NCBI GenBank assembly: GCA_963204915.1
Contig: CAUJHS010000028.1
Span: forward strand, 1 to 38,589
Length of the DNA stretch: 38,589 nt
Origin: Planctomycetota bacterium
GTDB taxonomy: Bacteria; Planctomycetota; Planctomycetia; Pirellulales; Pirellulaceae
Reading direction: 5' to 3'
The translations under genes and the position numbers were made by a program. A model generated the notes under the pieces. The model searched no databases, was not told where the DNA came from, and was given only the letters and a program-made list of their open reading frames with translations. Numbering within the stretch: position 1 is the stretch's first letter; every line of letters begins with the position of its first letter. Shown one piece after another: positions 32,207 through 38,589 of the stretch.

Positions 32207-33160
32207 ATGTTGCTCAATCGCCGAAAAATGTTGACCAGCGCCGCGGCGCTGGCTGGCTTTGCACTATCGCGAAAGCTAGGCGCAGAAACCCAGGTTCCTG
32301 CACCAGCAACATCGACGCGTTCGATTGCGGTGTCGACGTATTCTTTCTGGCGGTTTCAGGATGATTTGAAACTTCCCATCGAAACCTGCATCAATCATGC
32401 GGCCGACTGGGGTTTCGATGCGGTTGAAATCCTTCACGTGCAAATGGAAAGTGACGAGAATTCGTACCTTCAAAAGCTAAAGCAACATGCGTTTCGTTTG
32501 GGCATTGCGCTTTGCGGCCTATCAACCCATCAAGGGTTTGTGTCGCCTGACAAAGATACACGGCAACGAAATGTTCAGCATACGTTGGGGTGTATTGAAA
32601 CCGCATACCGTCTCGGTATTCCAACTATGCGTGTAAATACGGGTCGCTGGGGCACGATCAAAAGCTTTGATGAGCTAATGAAGAATCGAGGGGTCGAGCC
32701 AACGCCAGAGGGCCGTTCCGATGAGGAGGCGTTTGCTTGGGTCAGCGAGAGTTTGTCGCAATGCCTACCGAAGGCCGCCGAGTGCGGAGTAACGCTCGCC
32801 CTCGAGAATCATTGGGGATTGAGTCGTACCGCCGATGCAATCTTGCGGATTGTACGCGAAATCAATTCGCCCTGGCTGCGGGTCCTTTTAGACACGGGCA
32901 ACTTCTTAGAGGAGCCCTACGCCGAACTTGAGAAAATTGCGCCGGAAACCGTATATGTTCAGGCCAAGACGTACTTTGGTGGAGGCACCTGGTACACCCT
33001 GGACTTAGATTACGTGCGAATCGCACGCTTACTACAAAAACATGATTACCGGGGCTACATCTCGCTGGAATTCGAGGGGAAGGAAGATTTTCGCACCGCG
33101 ATTCCCAAAAGCCTCAATCTTTTGCGCGATGCATTCGGACGAGACGTTTCTTCGCCGTGA
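32207..33160 (+). CDS. Tat-exported sugar phosphate isomerase/epimerase-like protein (AP endonuclease 2 fold)
   Basis: A 317-residue TIM-barrel protein of the xylose isomerase-like family (PF01261). The start MLLNRRKMLTSAAALAGFAL carries a twin-arginine motif and a hydrophobic stretch, so folding and any metal loading would precede export. The barrel shows WGFDAVEILHVQM (metal-site Glu), LGIALCGLSTHQGF, VTLALENHWGLSRT (Glu), RVLLDTGNFLEEPY (Asp) and GYISLEFEGKEDF (Glu), matching the metal-ligand pattern. The short gap from the HEAT/TPR gene and GGGA before the ATG suggest cotranscription. Such exported isomerase-like proteins are abundant in planctomycetes and likely act on inositol or rare sugars; the substrate is unknown. 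Confidence 0.88.
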   Translation: MLLNRRKMLTSAAALAGFALSRKLGAETQVPAPATSTRSIAVSTYSFWRFQDDLKLPIETCINHAADWGFDAVEILHVQMESDENSYLQKLKQHAFRLGIALCGLSTHQGFVSPDKDTRQRNVQHTLGCIETAYRLGIPTMRVNTGRWGTIKSFDELMKNRGVEPTPEGRSDEEAFAWVSESLSQCLPKAAECGVTLALENHWGLSRTADAILRIVREINSPWLRVLLDTGNFLEEPYAELEKIAPETVYVQAKTYFGGGTWYTLDLDYVRIARLLQKHDYRGYISLEFEGKEDFRTAIPKSLNLLRDAFGRDVSSP

Positions 33161-33300
33161 CTATGATATCGATAAAATCGACGTGTGGACGTCCATTTCA
33201 AACTTTAGCGATCGGAAAAACTTTTACTCACGTTTCAGTTCGGATGACTACGCTTAGAGTGCTGGCCGATACCAATTGTTAGGACAAACGCGAAATCCCG

Positions 33301-33318
33301 CCTCGCTTGATTGCGAGG
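33301..33318. repeat. Small perfect hairpin before the lipoprotein gene
   Basis: CCTCGC and GCGAGG pair around TTGATT in the gap between the TIM-barrel gene and the lipoprotein gene. There is no T-run; a leader structure or weak terminator is possible. Confidence 0.35.
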
Positions 33319-33357
33319 ATTATTCCATTACGGGTATTGAGGAAGGAGCCGAGATTT

Positions 33358-33867
33358 ATGGCCAGTCTATTGAGAGCCAACATAAAACTTGCTTTCCTCG
33401 GGAGTGTTATTCTCGTTTCCGGCTGTTCGATGCTGCCAGGAGTCGACAGAGAAAACACTCCACCAACGCCACCCATGATTGGCGCGAATACGGGTGCAAC
33501 TTCCACCGCGCGACGGCAAAAACTTCGCTTTGGATATGAGGTGGCGAACGCGCGCCAAAAATTCCTTCAGGCGCGCCAACCGAAAGAAGATACGACATTG
33601 GATACGAGCGTCGCCTCGACGACGCAGACAACCGGTGATCCTGCTCAATTGGCGGGGAATCACGGGGTGCCCGTCTATCCACAAACGTCCCCGAACAGCA
33701 TCAACTTTCCCGCCCAGATGCCGCCAACCGTTATCCCAAACCAGAACGAGACGCCAATGTTGTCGTATCCTCAAACGCTGTCGGGAACGGCTCCATACGC
33801 TGCGCCTTCACCAAGTTCCACCGTGCAAAGACTTCCAGATGTTCAGCACGCCATGTTCGAAAAATAA
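33358..33867 (+). CDS. Small lipoprotein, Pro/Thr-rich
   Basis: A 169-residue lipoprotein. The signal peptide MASLLRANIKLAFLGSVILV ends in the lipobox VSGC (Cys23), after which the chain is SMLPGVDREN. The mature part has no recognised domain: residues 25-50 and 95-165 are rich in Pro, Thr, Ser and Asn and look disordered; a basic helical stretch (TARRQKLRFGYEVANARQKF) lies between. GGAAGGAG (33341-33348) precedes ATG 33358 with good spacing, which decides against the longer in-frame start at 33307. The protein would be anchored to a membrane, perhaps as a linker. Function unknown. Confidence 0.75.
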   Translation: MASLLRANIKLAFLGSVILVSGCSMLPGVDRENTPPTPPMIGANTGATSTARRQKLRFGYEVANARQKFLQARQPKEDTTLDTSVASTTQTTGDPAQLAGNHGVPVYPQTSPNSINFPAQMPPTVIPNQNETPMLSYPQTLSGTAPYAAPSPSSTVQRLPDVQHAMFEK

Positions 33868-34150
33868 CGACAACCTGGTTTTGAGAAGCGATTCCGCATA
33901 CGACCATAAACCGAGATTATCCCTATTCATGAGAAGTTCCATTAAGAGGGAACGCGCGAAACGTTGATCGACGACATCAATCGCTAAGGTCGAAAACACT
34001 CGCGTCAGCGGGCGCATTCTCGTGATTGCGTGCTTAGGCGCTTTGAGTACATAATTTGAGACGATAATCCCGACTTCGTTGCGGTGGCTTTGTCTTTGCC
34101 ATCGTGTTTGTCGACGTCGCCGACATGCTGCGGAATCTCTCACCTAGTTC
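33868..34150. other. Intergenic region between convergent lipoprotein and lutB-like genes
   Basis: About 280 bp where I see no convincing gene. Notably it does not contain a lutC homologue, although it lies directly downstream of lutB. Open frames here lack LUD-domain features. No strong terminator hairpin is visible. Confidence 0.4.
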
Positions 34151-35566
34151 CTATGTTGTCGCGTTAGCGTTTGGCGACGCACCGTCGTTTCGGTCGCCTT
34201 GTTTCTGAATATACAAATCTCGGAAGCTCTTGGCAGGGATTGTCGGCAATTCTCTTTGCCTACCCCATGCGTTCCAGCGATTATGCGTGATCGATCGCGG
34301 TAGGATCCCGATTGCCAACCGTGCGGCGCGCCGGGCCGCGTTCATCAGCCAAGGTCGACGTAGCACCACGGCCGCAGCGAGCATCGGTAATCGTTTTTTC
34401 CATGGAAGGATTCCACGCGCGTTAATCTCTCGCCGCCAAGCAAGCAGTTGATGGTGCAGATCAATCTTTACCGGGCAAACATCCGTGCACGATCCGCACA
34501 AACTGCTTGCGAACGGCAGCGAGTAGTTGCGGGATGCGTCGCGCGCTGGCGCGAGGATCGACCCAATCGGACCGGGAACCGTGTTGCGGTAGCTATGTCC
34601 TCCGCTACGTCGATAAATCGGGCAGGTGTTCATACATGCGCCACAGCGAATGCAATTCAGGGATCGTCGAAAGTGTTCGTTCGCCAAAATGCTACTTCGG
34701 CCGTTATCAACAATCACGATATGCAGTTCGCCATCGGGCGCCGGACCGTGAAAGTGGGATGTATAAGTCGTAATCGGTTGACCCGTAGCCGAGCGCGCCA
34801 ACAAACGCACGAAGACACTAAGATCAGAGGCCTTGGGAATGATTTTTTCGATGCCCATGCACGCGATATGAATCCGGGGAAGGGAAACACCCAAATCGGC
34901 GTTTCCTTCGTTCGTGCAAACCACAATCCCGCCCGTTGCCGCTACTGCGAAATTAACACCGGTTATTGCCGCATCCGCGCCGAGAAACTTGGCCCGCAAA
35001 TGTCCACGCGCCGCCTCGGTCAAGTACGCCGGATCGGTTGCTCCTTCGGCCGTCCCAAGTTGCGCATGAAATAGCTCGCCCACTTCCTCTTTCCTGATGT
35101 GGATCGCCGGAAGAACGATATGGCTTGGGGGTTCCTGGCGCAGTTGCACGATGCGTTCGCCCAAGTCGGTATCGATCACCTCAATTCCGTGCCGTTCCAA
35201 AAACGGGTTGAGATGGCATTCTTCCGTAAGCATCGATTTGCTCTTGACGACATTGCGCGCGCCGGTTCGTTGCAAAATGGCGAGCACAATCTCATTGTGC
35301 TCTACGGAGTTTTTGGCCCAATGCACTTGAGCTCCCAATAGCAACGCATTCCGCTCGAACTCCTCAAGGTAGTTCGCCAAATAGGAAGCAGTGTCAAGTT
35401 TAATCCGCGATGCCGTGTCTCGTAGCAATTCCCATTCAGGAAGCATCCCTGCCATACGATCGCGTTTAGCGCGAATAAACCAAAGGGCCTGATCATGCCA
35501 ATGAGCGCGTTCTTGATCAGAGACGAACTCCGCGGCGAGCGAAGGGTGGTCGATTGGAGCAGACAT
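34151..35566 (-). CDS. lutB: LutB-like iron-sulfur LUD-domain protein
   Basis: A 471-residue protein like LutB/YkgF, part of the LutABC complex that oxidises L-lactate to pyruvate in the cytoplasm. The N-terminal LUD domain (about 60-290) contains VKSKSMLTEECHLNPFLERH, HIVLPAIHIRKEEVGELF and GITGVNF-type motif ITGVNFAVAATGGIVVCTNE. Two 4Fe-4S ligand sets follow: CIRCGACMNTCPIYR (from about 303) and CGSCTDVCPVKIDLHHQLL (from about 356). I chose ATG 35566; an in-frame TTG at 35578 adds four residues. It lies 131 bp downstream of lutA on the same strand. LutC is absent, so the substrate could differ from lactate. Confidence 0.88.
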   Translation of the reverse strand: MSAPIDHPSLAAEFVSDQERAHWHDQALWFIRAKRDRMAGMLPEWELLRDTASRIKLDTASYLANYLEEFERNALLLGAQVHWAKNSVEHNEIVLAILQRTGARNVVKSKSMLTEECHLNPFLERHGIEVIDTDLGERIVQLRQEPPSHIVLPAIHIRKEEVGELFHAQLGTAEGATDPAYLTEAARGHLRAKFLGADAAITGVNFAVAATGGIVVCTNEGNADLGVSLPRIHIACMGIEKIIPKASDLSVFVRLLARSATGQPITTYTSHFHGPAPDGELHIVIVDNGRSSILANEHFRRSLNCIRCGACMNTCPIYRRSGGHSYRNTVPGPIGSILAPARDASRNYSLPFASSLCGSCTDVCPVKIDLHHQLLAWRREINARGILPWKKRLPMLAAAVVLRRPWLMNAARRAARLAIGILPRSITHNRWNAWGRQRELPTIPAKSFRDLYIQKQGDRNDGASPNANATT

Positions 35567-35697
35567 TGTTACTTGCAATCAAGAGATACGATGGCAACGG
35601 CTGACGCTTAACTGGATTTCCAACGTGACCGCCCCTTAACATGTGTACGTCGCCAGCAACCACTTCCGCCGTGCTTTCTCCAATAACGGAGTCGGCG

Positions 35698-36480
35698 TTA
35701 AACGATTTTCGCGGATGAGTCTTTACTAATTTGGTTATGGATATCCCGTCCAGCGAGAATTTCCGCCACATGCATGACCCGGATCGGCGTCCTATCGCGA
35801 CGAATTAGCCCTTCTAAGTGCATTAAGCAGGAAGCGTCTGCCGCCGTCAACACTTCAGCACCGCATTGTTGATGGTCATGAATACGATCTCGTCCCATCA
35901 TACAAGAGATCGCTTCTTCGGCCACGGCAAAGGTGCCGCCAAAGCCACAGCATTCGTCGGGTCGTTTAAGTTCTACCAGTTCAATCCCCTCCAGGGACTC
36001 CAAAAGTCGTCGCACCTTGTTGAACCGCGGGCCGACACGCTCGCTTGACGCTCCCAACCGAAGCTCCCGCAATCCATGACAACTTTGATGAACGCCGACG
36101 CGGTAGGGGAAACTTCCTTCAATGTGAGTGACTTGCAACACATCATGTATGAACTCGCAAAGTTCGAAGGTTTTTGCCTTCAAACGCTCGAAGCCAGGTA
36201 CACCAGACAGATACTCGTCATAATGATGGCGAACCATGGCCACACAACTTCCTGATGGAGCAACCACATAATCGTAATTGCGAAAAATATCGAGAAACTT
36301 GTGTGCAAATGGCGGAACGAGATCGGTACACCCAGTATTCGCCATCGGTTGGCCACAGCACGTTTGCTCTACGGGAAACTCAACGCCAACCCCGTGACGT
36401 TCGAGCACTTCAACCGTCGCCAACCCCACCTGGGGGTACAATTGGTCGATGTAACACGGAATAAACAATCCAATATTCAT
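35698..36480 (-). CDS. lutA: LutA-like CCG-domain oxidoreductase subunit
   Basis: A 260-residue protein matching LutA/YkgE. Two CCG repeats are visible: PVEQTCCGQPMANTG (Cys41-Cys42) and RPDECCGFGGTFAV (about 173-183), each preceded by a further conserved Cys (FIPCYIDQLYPQVG; QSCHGLREL). These Cys sets bind a cluster or heterodisulfide-like centre and join LutB in an L-lactate-oxidising complex. The length is typical. It is the first gene of the pair with lutB, divergent from the ECF sigma gene, with a 151-bp shared upstream region. Confidence 0.9.
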   Translation of the reverse strand: MNIGLFIPCYIDQLYPQVGLATVEVLERHGVGVEFPVEQTCCGQPMANTGCTDLVPPFAHKFLDIFRNYDYVVAPSGSCVAMVRHHYDEYLSGVPGFERLKAKTFELCEFIHDVLQVTHIEGSFPYRVGVHQSCHGLRELRLGASSERVGPRFNKVRRLLESLEGIELVELKRPDECCGFGGTFAVAEEAISCMMGRDRIHDHQQCGAEVLTAADASCLMHLEGLIRRDRTPIRVMHVAEILAGRDIHNQISKDSSAKIV

Positions 36481-36631
36481 CAGGCGAGTTCGAAATCAAG
36501 GAGAGGCGCAGGATGTTTCTCGCATTATTCCCCATTTAGGCGAAACCCAACAGGGGATCGTACTGCAATGCATTTCCGAATTCTTTTGGCAACGTGGGGA
36601 ACTTTCGGATTGTTCCGCTGTACTACTTTCT

Positions 36632-37171
36632 ATGAGCGACGAGGACGCCACAATCCGACTTGTGCTTGAGGGCGACGTTCAGGCGTTCCGAGGACTCGTC
36701 GAAAAATATCAAGGACCCGTGTATCGCTTAGCGCGCTCGATCATCAACGATCCCGTTGACGCCGAGGATATTGCGCAAGACTGTTTTCTTGCAGCATTTC
36801 GAAATCTCGCATCTTTTGATCCTGCAGTAGGAACGTTTTCGGTATGGCTGTTCGTTATCGTTCGGAATCGATGCCGCAATGCGCTTAAGCGGCGGCGTCC
36901 AAGAAGTCTCGACGACACGCCAGAGCCATTTCGGATGCACCGTCCTAGCGATGCGCTGTCTGAGCGAGAATGGCAACACCGATTTGACTTGGCCTTAAGT
37001 TCGTTGCCTATCGAACAGCGCACCGCCTTTACGCTCGCAGAAATCGAAGAACTCGCATACGAAACAATCGCAAAGATTGAAGACGTACCGTTGGGAACCG
37101 TTAAGTCGCGCATTCGGCGAGCCAAAGACAAGCTACGCCAAATCCTTGCAATAACTGAGTGCGAACAATGA
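36632..37171 (+). CDS. ECF-type RNA polymerase sigma factor
   Basis: A 179-residue sigma factor with region 2 (QAFRGLVEKYQGPVYRLARS, DAEDIAQDCFLAAFRNLASF, then VWLFVIVRNRCRNALKRRRP) and region 4 (LPIEQRTAFTLAEIEELAYE, IAKIEDVPLGTVKSRIRRAK). It directs polymerase to stress or envelope promoters. The C-terminal residues EQ overlap the next gene in ATGA (37168-37171), so translation of the next ORF is coupled. ATG 36632 begins at the conserved N-terminus. It is the first gene of a likely operon with a small membrane protein and signal peptidase I, and divergent from lutA. The anti-sigma partner is not obvious by motif. Confidence 0.9.
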   Translation: MSDEDATIRLVLEGDVQAFRGLVEKYQGPVYRLARSIINDPVDAEDIAQDCFLAAFRNLASFDPAVGTFSVWLFVIVRNRCRNALKRRRPRSLDDTPEPFRMHRPSDALSEREWQHRFDLALSSLPIEQRTAFTLAEIEELAYETIAKIEDVPLGTVKSRIRRAKDKLRQILAITECEQ

Positions 37172-37416
37172 GTGTCAATGAGCCCTACGACAATTGGCTC
37201 AGAATGCGGCGGTGCGAAACTCCGCGCCCGGACTTTCCCGATAGAATTCTGGCGGCGCTACATCAAGAGCAAGCACTCAAGCAAACCTCTGCAGTGAAAC
37301 GATTTCTTGTGCTTGCATGGATTGCGCGGCATCGACGCGTCTTTCTACTTAGCGCTGCGGGGGCCGCATTGGTTTTGCGAGTCATTGGCGCGCTTTCAGT
37401 GTTCTTCCCATATTAA
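37168..37416 (+). CDS. Small single-span membrane protein, candidate anti-sigma partner
   Basis: An 82-residue protein starting at ATG 37168, which overlaps the sigma factor stop codon (ATGA). The N-terminal half is cytoplasmic and polar (NEPYDNWLRMRRCETPRP, FPDRILAALHQEQALKQ), then one hydrophobic span near the C-terminus (FLLSAAGAALVLRVIGALSV). There is no HxxxCxxC zinc motif, so it is not a classical ZAS anti-sigma factor. Its position, size and coupling to the ECF gene resemble known anti-sigma arrangements, so a regulatory role is plausible but unproven. It ends 21 bp before lepB. Confidence 0.7.
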   Translation: MSVNEPYDNWLRMRRCETPRPDFPDRILAALHQEQALKQTSAVKRFLVLAWIARHRRVFLLSAAGAALVLRVIGALSVFFPY

Positions 37417-37437
37417 TTGACTAAGGATGATCGCGCC

Positions 37438-38349
37438 ATGACAAGGCAACCACAATTGGCCGACCGCAATCCTTGGATTGCTGTAGCTTTGTCACTGTTT
37501 TGCACCGGACTAGGGCATCTCTATTCCGGAAAAATTGTGCGAGGTATGGGACTTTTTCTGGCCTCGTTGCTCTTCGTGCCCTTGGTCGGTCTCGGCGTAG
37601 TCTGGGGCTCGGCAATCGCTGTCCAGACAACACTTTTTATCGCGATTTCGTCGTACCTGGTTGTTTTGGTCATTGCCAGCATTGATGCATGGCGGATCTC
37701 TCGAAGTGCGGGCCGAGAGTATGTTCTGAGAGACTACAATCACCGCCTGGTGTATGGTGTTTTTGTGCTCATCGGAATGACTTACCCCTGGTTCGCCGCC
37801 TACGTGGTTCGTGAGTTTTTCATTGAAGCATTTGTAGTTCCGTCAGCCAGCATGGCTCCAACCGTACTTCCTGGCGATCACATTTTGGCGAGCAAATTGG
37901 AGTATCGGCTGCGGTCGCCGCAACGATTTGACATTATTGTTTTTCGCCCTCCGGGAACACCCGAACGTCGCTACATCAAACGACTTATTGGATTGCCGGG
38001 AGATACGGTCGAAGTGAAAAACGGACGAATTCGAATCAATGGGCAAGATGTTGCCCAAGAACTAGTTTGTAGCGAACCTCGAGAACAATTCAACGGTGAA
38101 ATCCGCTGGGAAATGCAAGGTGGTCGATCTCACCGGGTCATCATTGGCGATCACGAAAATGGCAAATCGGGTGAAGAATTTCCACCTTCAGTCGTCCCTC
38201 ACGGCTCTTACTTCGTATTGGGCGACAACCGAGATCGATCGCGCGATAGCCGTCAATTCTCATTTGTGCCTGGCCCGAACGTCGTCGGTAAGGTGCAATG
38301 TATTTATTGGCCTGCTCAATCCTGGCAGAGGAGTGGACCGATAAGATAA
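37438..38349 (+). CDS. lepB: Signal peptidase I with polytopic N-terminal extension
   Basis: A 303-residue signal peptidase that removes signal peptides from exported proteins at the outer face of the cytoplasmic membrane. Catalytic Ser138 lies in VVPSASMAPTVLPGD, Lys181 in RRYIKRLIGLPGD, and the conserved GDNRDRSRDSR box is present; GQDVAQELV and GSYFVLGDN are other typical blocks. Residues 1-120 hold about three to four hydrophobic spans (PWIAVALSLFCTGLGHLYSG, FLASLLFVPLVGLGVVWGS) not found in the minimal enzyme but seen in some bacterial families. AAGGAT precedes ATG 37438; an in-frame TTG (37417) is less likely. Probably cotranscribed with the ECF sigma factor and small membrane protein. 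Confidence 0.93.
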   Translation: MTRQPQLADRNPWIAVALSLFCTGLGHLYSGKIVRGMGLFLASLLFVPLVGLGVVWGSAIAVQTTLFIAISSYLVVLVIASIDAWRISRSAGREYVLRDYNHRLVYGVFVLIGMTYPWFAAYVVREFFIEAFVVPSASMAPTVLPGDHILASKLEYRLRSPQRFDIIVFRPPGTPERRYIKRLIGLPGDTVEVKNGRIRINGQDVAQELVCSEPREQFNGEIRWEMQGGRSHRVIIGDHENGKSGEEFPPSVVPHGSYFVLGDNRDRSRDSRQFSFVPGPNVVGKVQCIYWPAQSWQRSGPIR

Positions 38350-38381
38350 CGAATTTATCCCGCGATTAGTCCGCTACCATG

Positions 38382-38441
38382 AACCCTGGGGCAAACTAAA
38401 CTGTCGATATAAGTTCAGGATGCGAATTTTGCCCCGGGGTT
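38382..38441. repeat. Inverted repeat, 14-bp arms, downstream of lepB
   Basis: AACCCTGGGGCAAA (38382-38395) and TTTGCCCCGGGGTT (38428-38441) pair at 13 of 14 positions, with a 32-base spacer. It could be a rho-independent-like structure after lepB, or the end of a mobile element that begins here. The large spacer argues against a simple terminator. Confidence 0.5.
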
Positions 38442-38538
38442 GGAAACAGTGTGTGGCAATTTTCTCTGGCGCTGGGGCTAGGTAGGTTATATAACGTAGG
38501 CAATTCACGTTGGAGGTTCCTTTCTTCAGGAGTTCGTG

Positions 38539-38589
38539 ATGAGCGAGTTGCCGGCGTTGGATCGGGAGGCGTACCGCCAGCAGATGCAG
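38539..38589 (+). CDS. Start of a gene cut by the right window edge
   Basis: An ATG at 38539 with AGGAG (38528-38532) at good spacing opens a frame that runs without a stop to the window end (17 codons: MSELPALDREAYRQQMQ). The sequence is too short to identify the family. An inverted repeat lies about 100 bp upstream, so a mobile-element gene is one possibility among others. Confidence 0.5.
   Translation, partial: MSELPALDREAYRQQMQ

Noticed and set aside
35517-35771. Minus-strand frame between lutA and lutB as a remnant of lutC
   Set aside because: It shows none of the LUD-domain features and overlaps both neighbours' ends.

Overview
The window reads as chromosome of a planctomycete (Pirellulales-like), with one edge of a mobile island at the left. 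The lineage call is inference from gene content. The window has many secreted or hypothetical proteins with signal peptides, a membrane-anchored PknB-type Ser/Thr kinase, a trypsin/PDZ giant protein, a mosaic glucose-dehydrogenase/Ig/PA14/cytochrome protein (TIGR03806-like), a Tat-exported sugar isomerase-like protein, an archaeal-type (DacZ-like) diadenylate cyclase, and scattered single genes instead of long operons.

Left part (1-2720): a visibly GC-richer stretch (one line near 1021 is about 67% GC, against about 52% in a line near 33241). It holds the N-terminal two thirds of a tyrosine recombinase running off the left edge, a 470-bp gap with two hairpins, a sigma-70-like regulator, and an apparently intact IS5-family element (851 bp, 11-bp perfect terminal repeats, TA duplication). 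This looks like the end of an integrative element.

Middle part (2750-24818): secreted hypothetical and DacZ-like diadenylate cyclase (-); an enolase-superfamily sugar-acid dehydratase (+) with an operator-like palindrome in front and a strong bidirectional terminator behind; a secreted hypothetical (-); infA (-) divergent from recG (+); a minus-strand group of methyltransferase, FAD-dependent oxidoreductase and SDR (the last two only 2 bp apart); an RlhA-like U32 protein (+); HNH endonuclease and radical SAM genes (-); the 1059-residue TIGR03806 mosaic, an FAH-family hydrolase and a six-TM protein with a charged tail (+).

Right part (24835-38589): a large trypsin-like/PDZ protein whose catalytic Ser position reads Ala (-); PfkB kinase and ThpR (+); membrane Ser/Thr kinase (-) divergent from a HEAT/TPR protein, a Tat-exported TIM-barrel protein and a lipoprotein (+); LutA and LutB without LutC (-); then an ECF sigma factor, a translationally coupled small membrane protein and signal peptidase I (+). 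At the right edge an imperfect 14-bp inverted repeat precedes a new gene start.

I see no CRISPR array, rRNA or tRNA. No complete novel defence or biosynthetic system is evident. The most unusual points are the Ser-to-Ala trypsin-like protein, the Tyr-less SDR coupled to a secreted FAD oxidoreductase, the DacZ-type cyclase, and the ECF sigma/small membrane protein/LepB cassette. Protein family names are from recognition of motifs, not from database searches.
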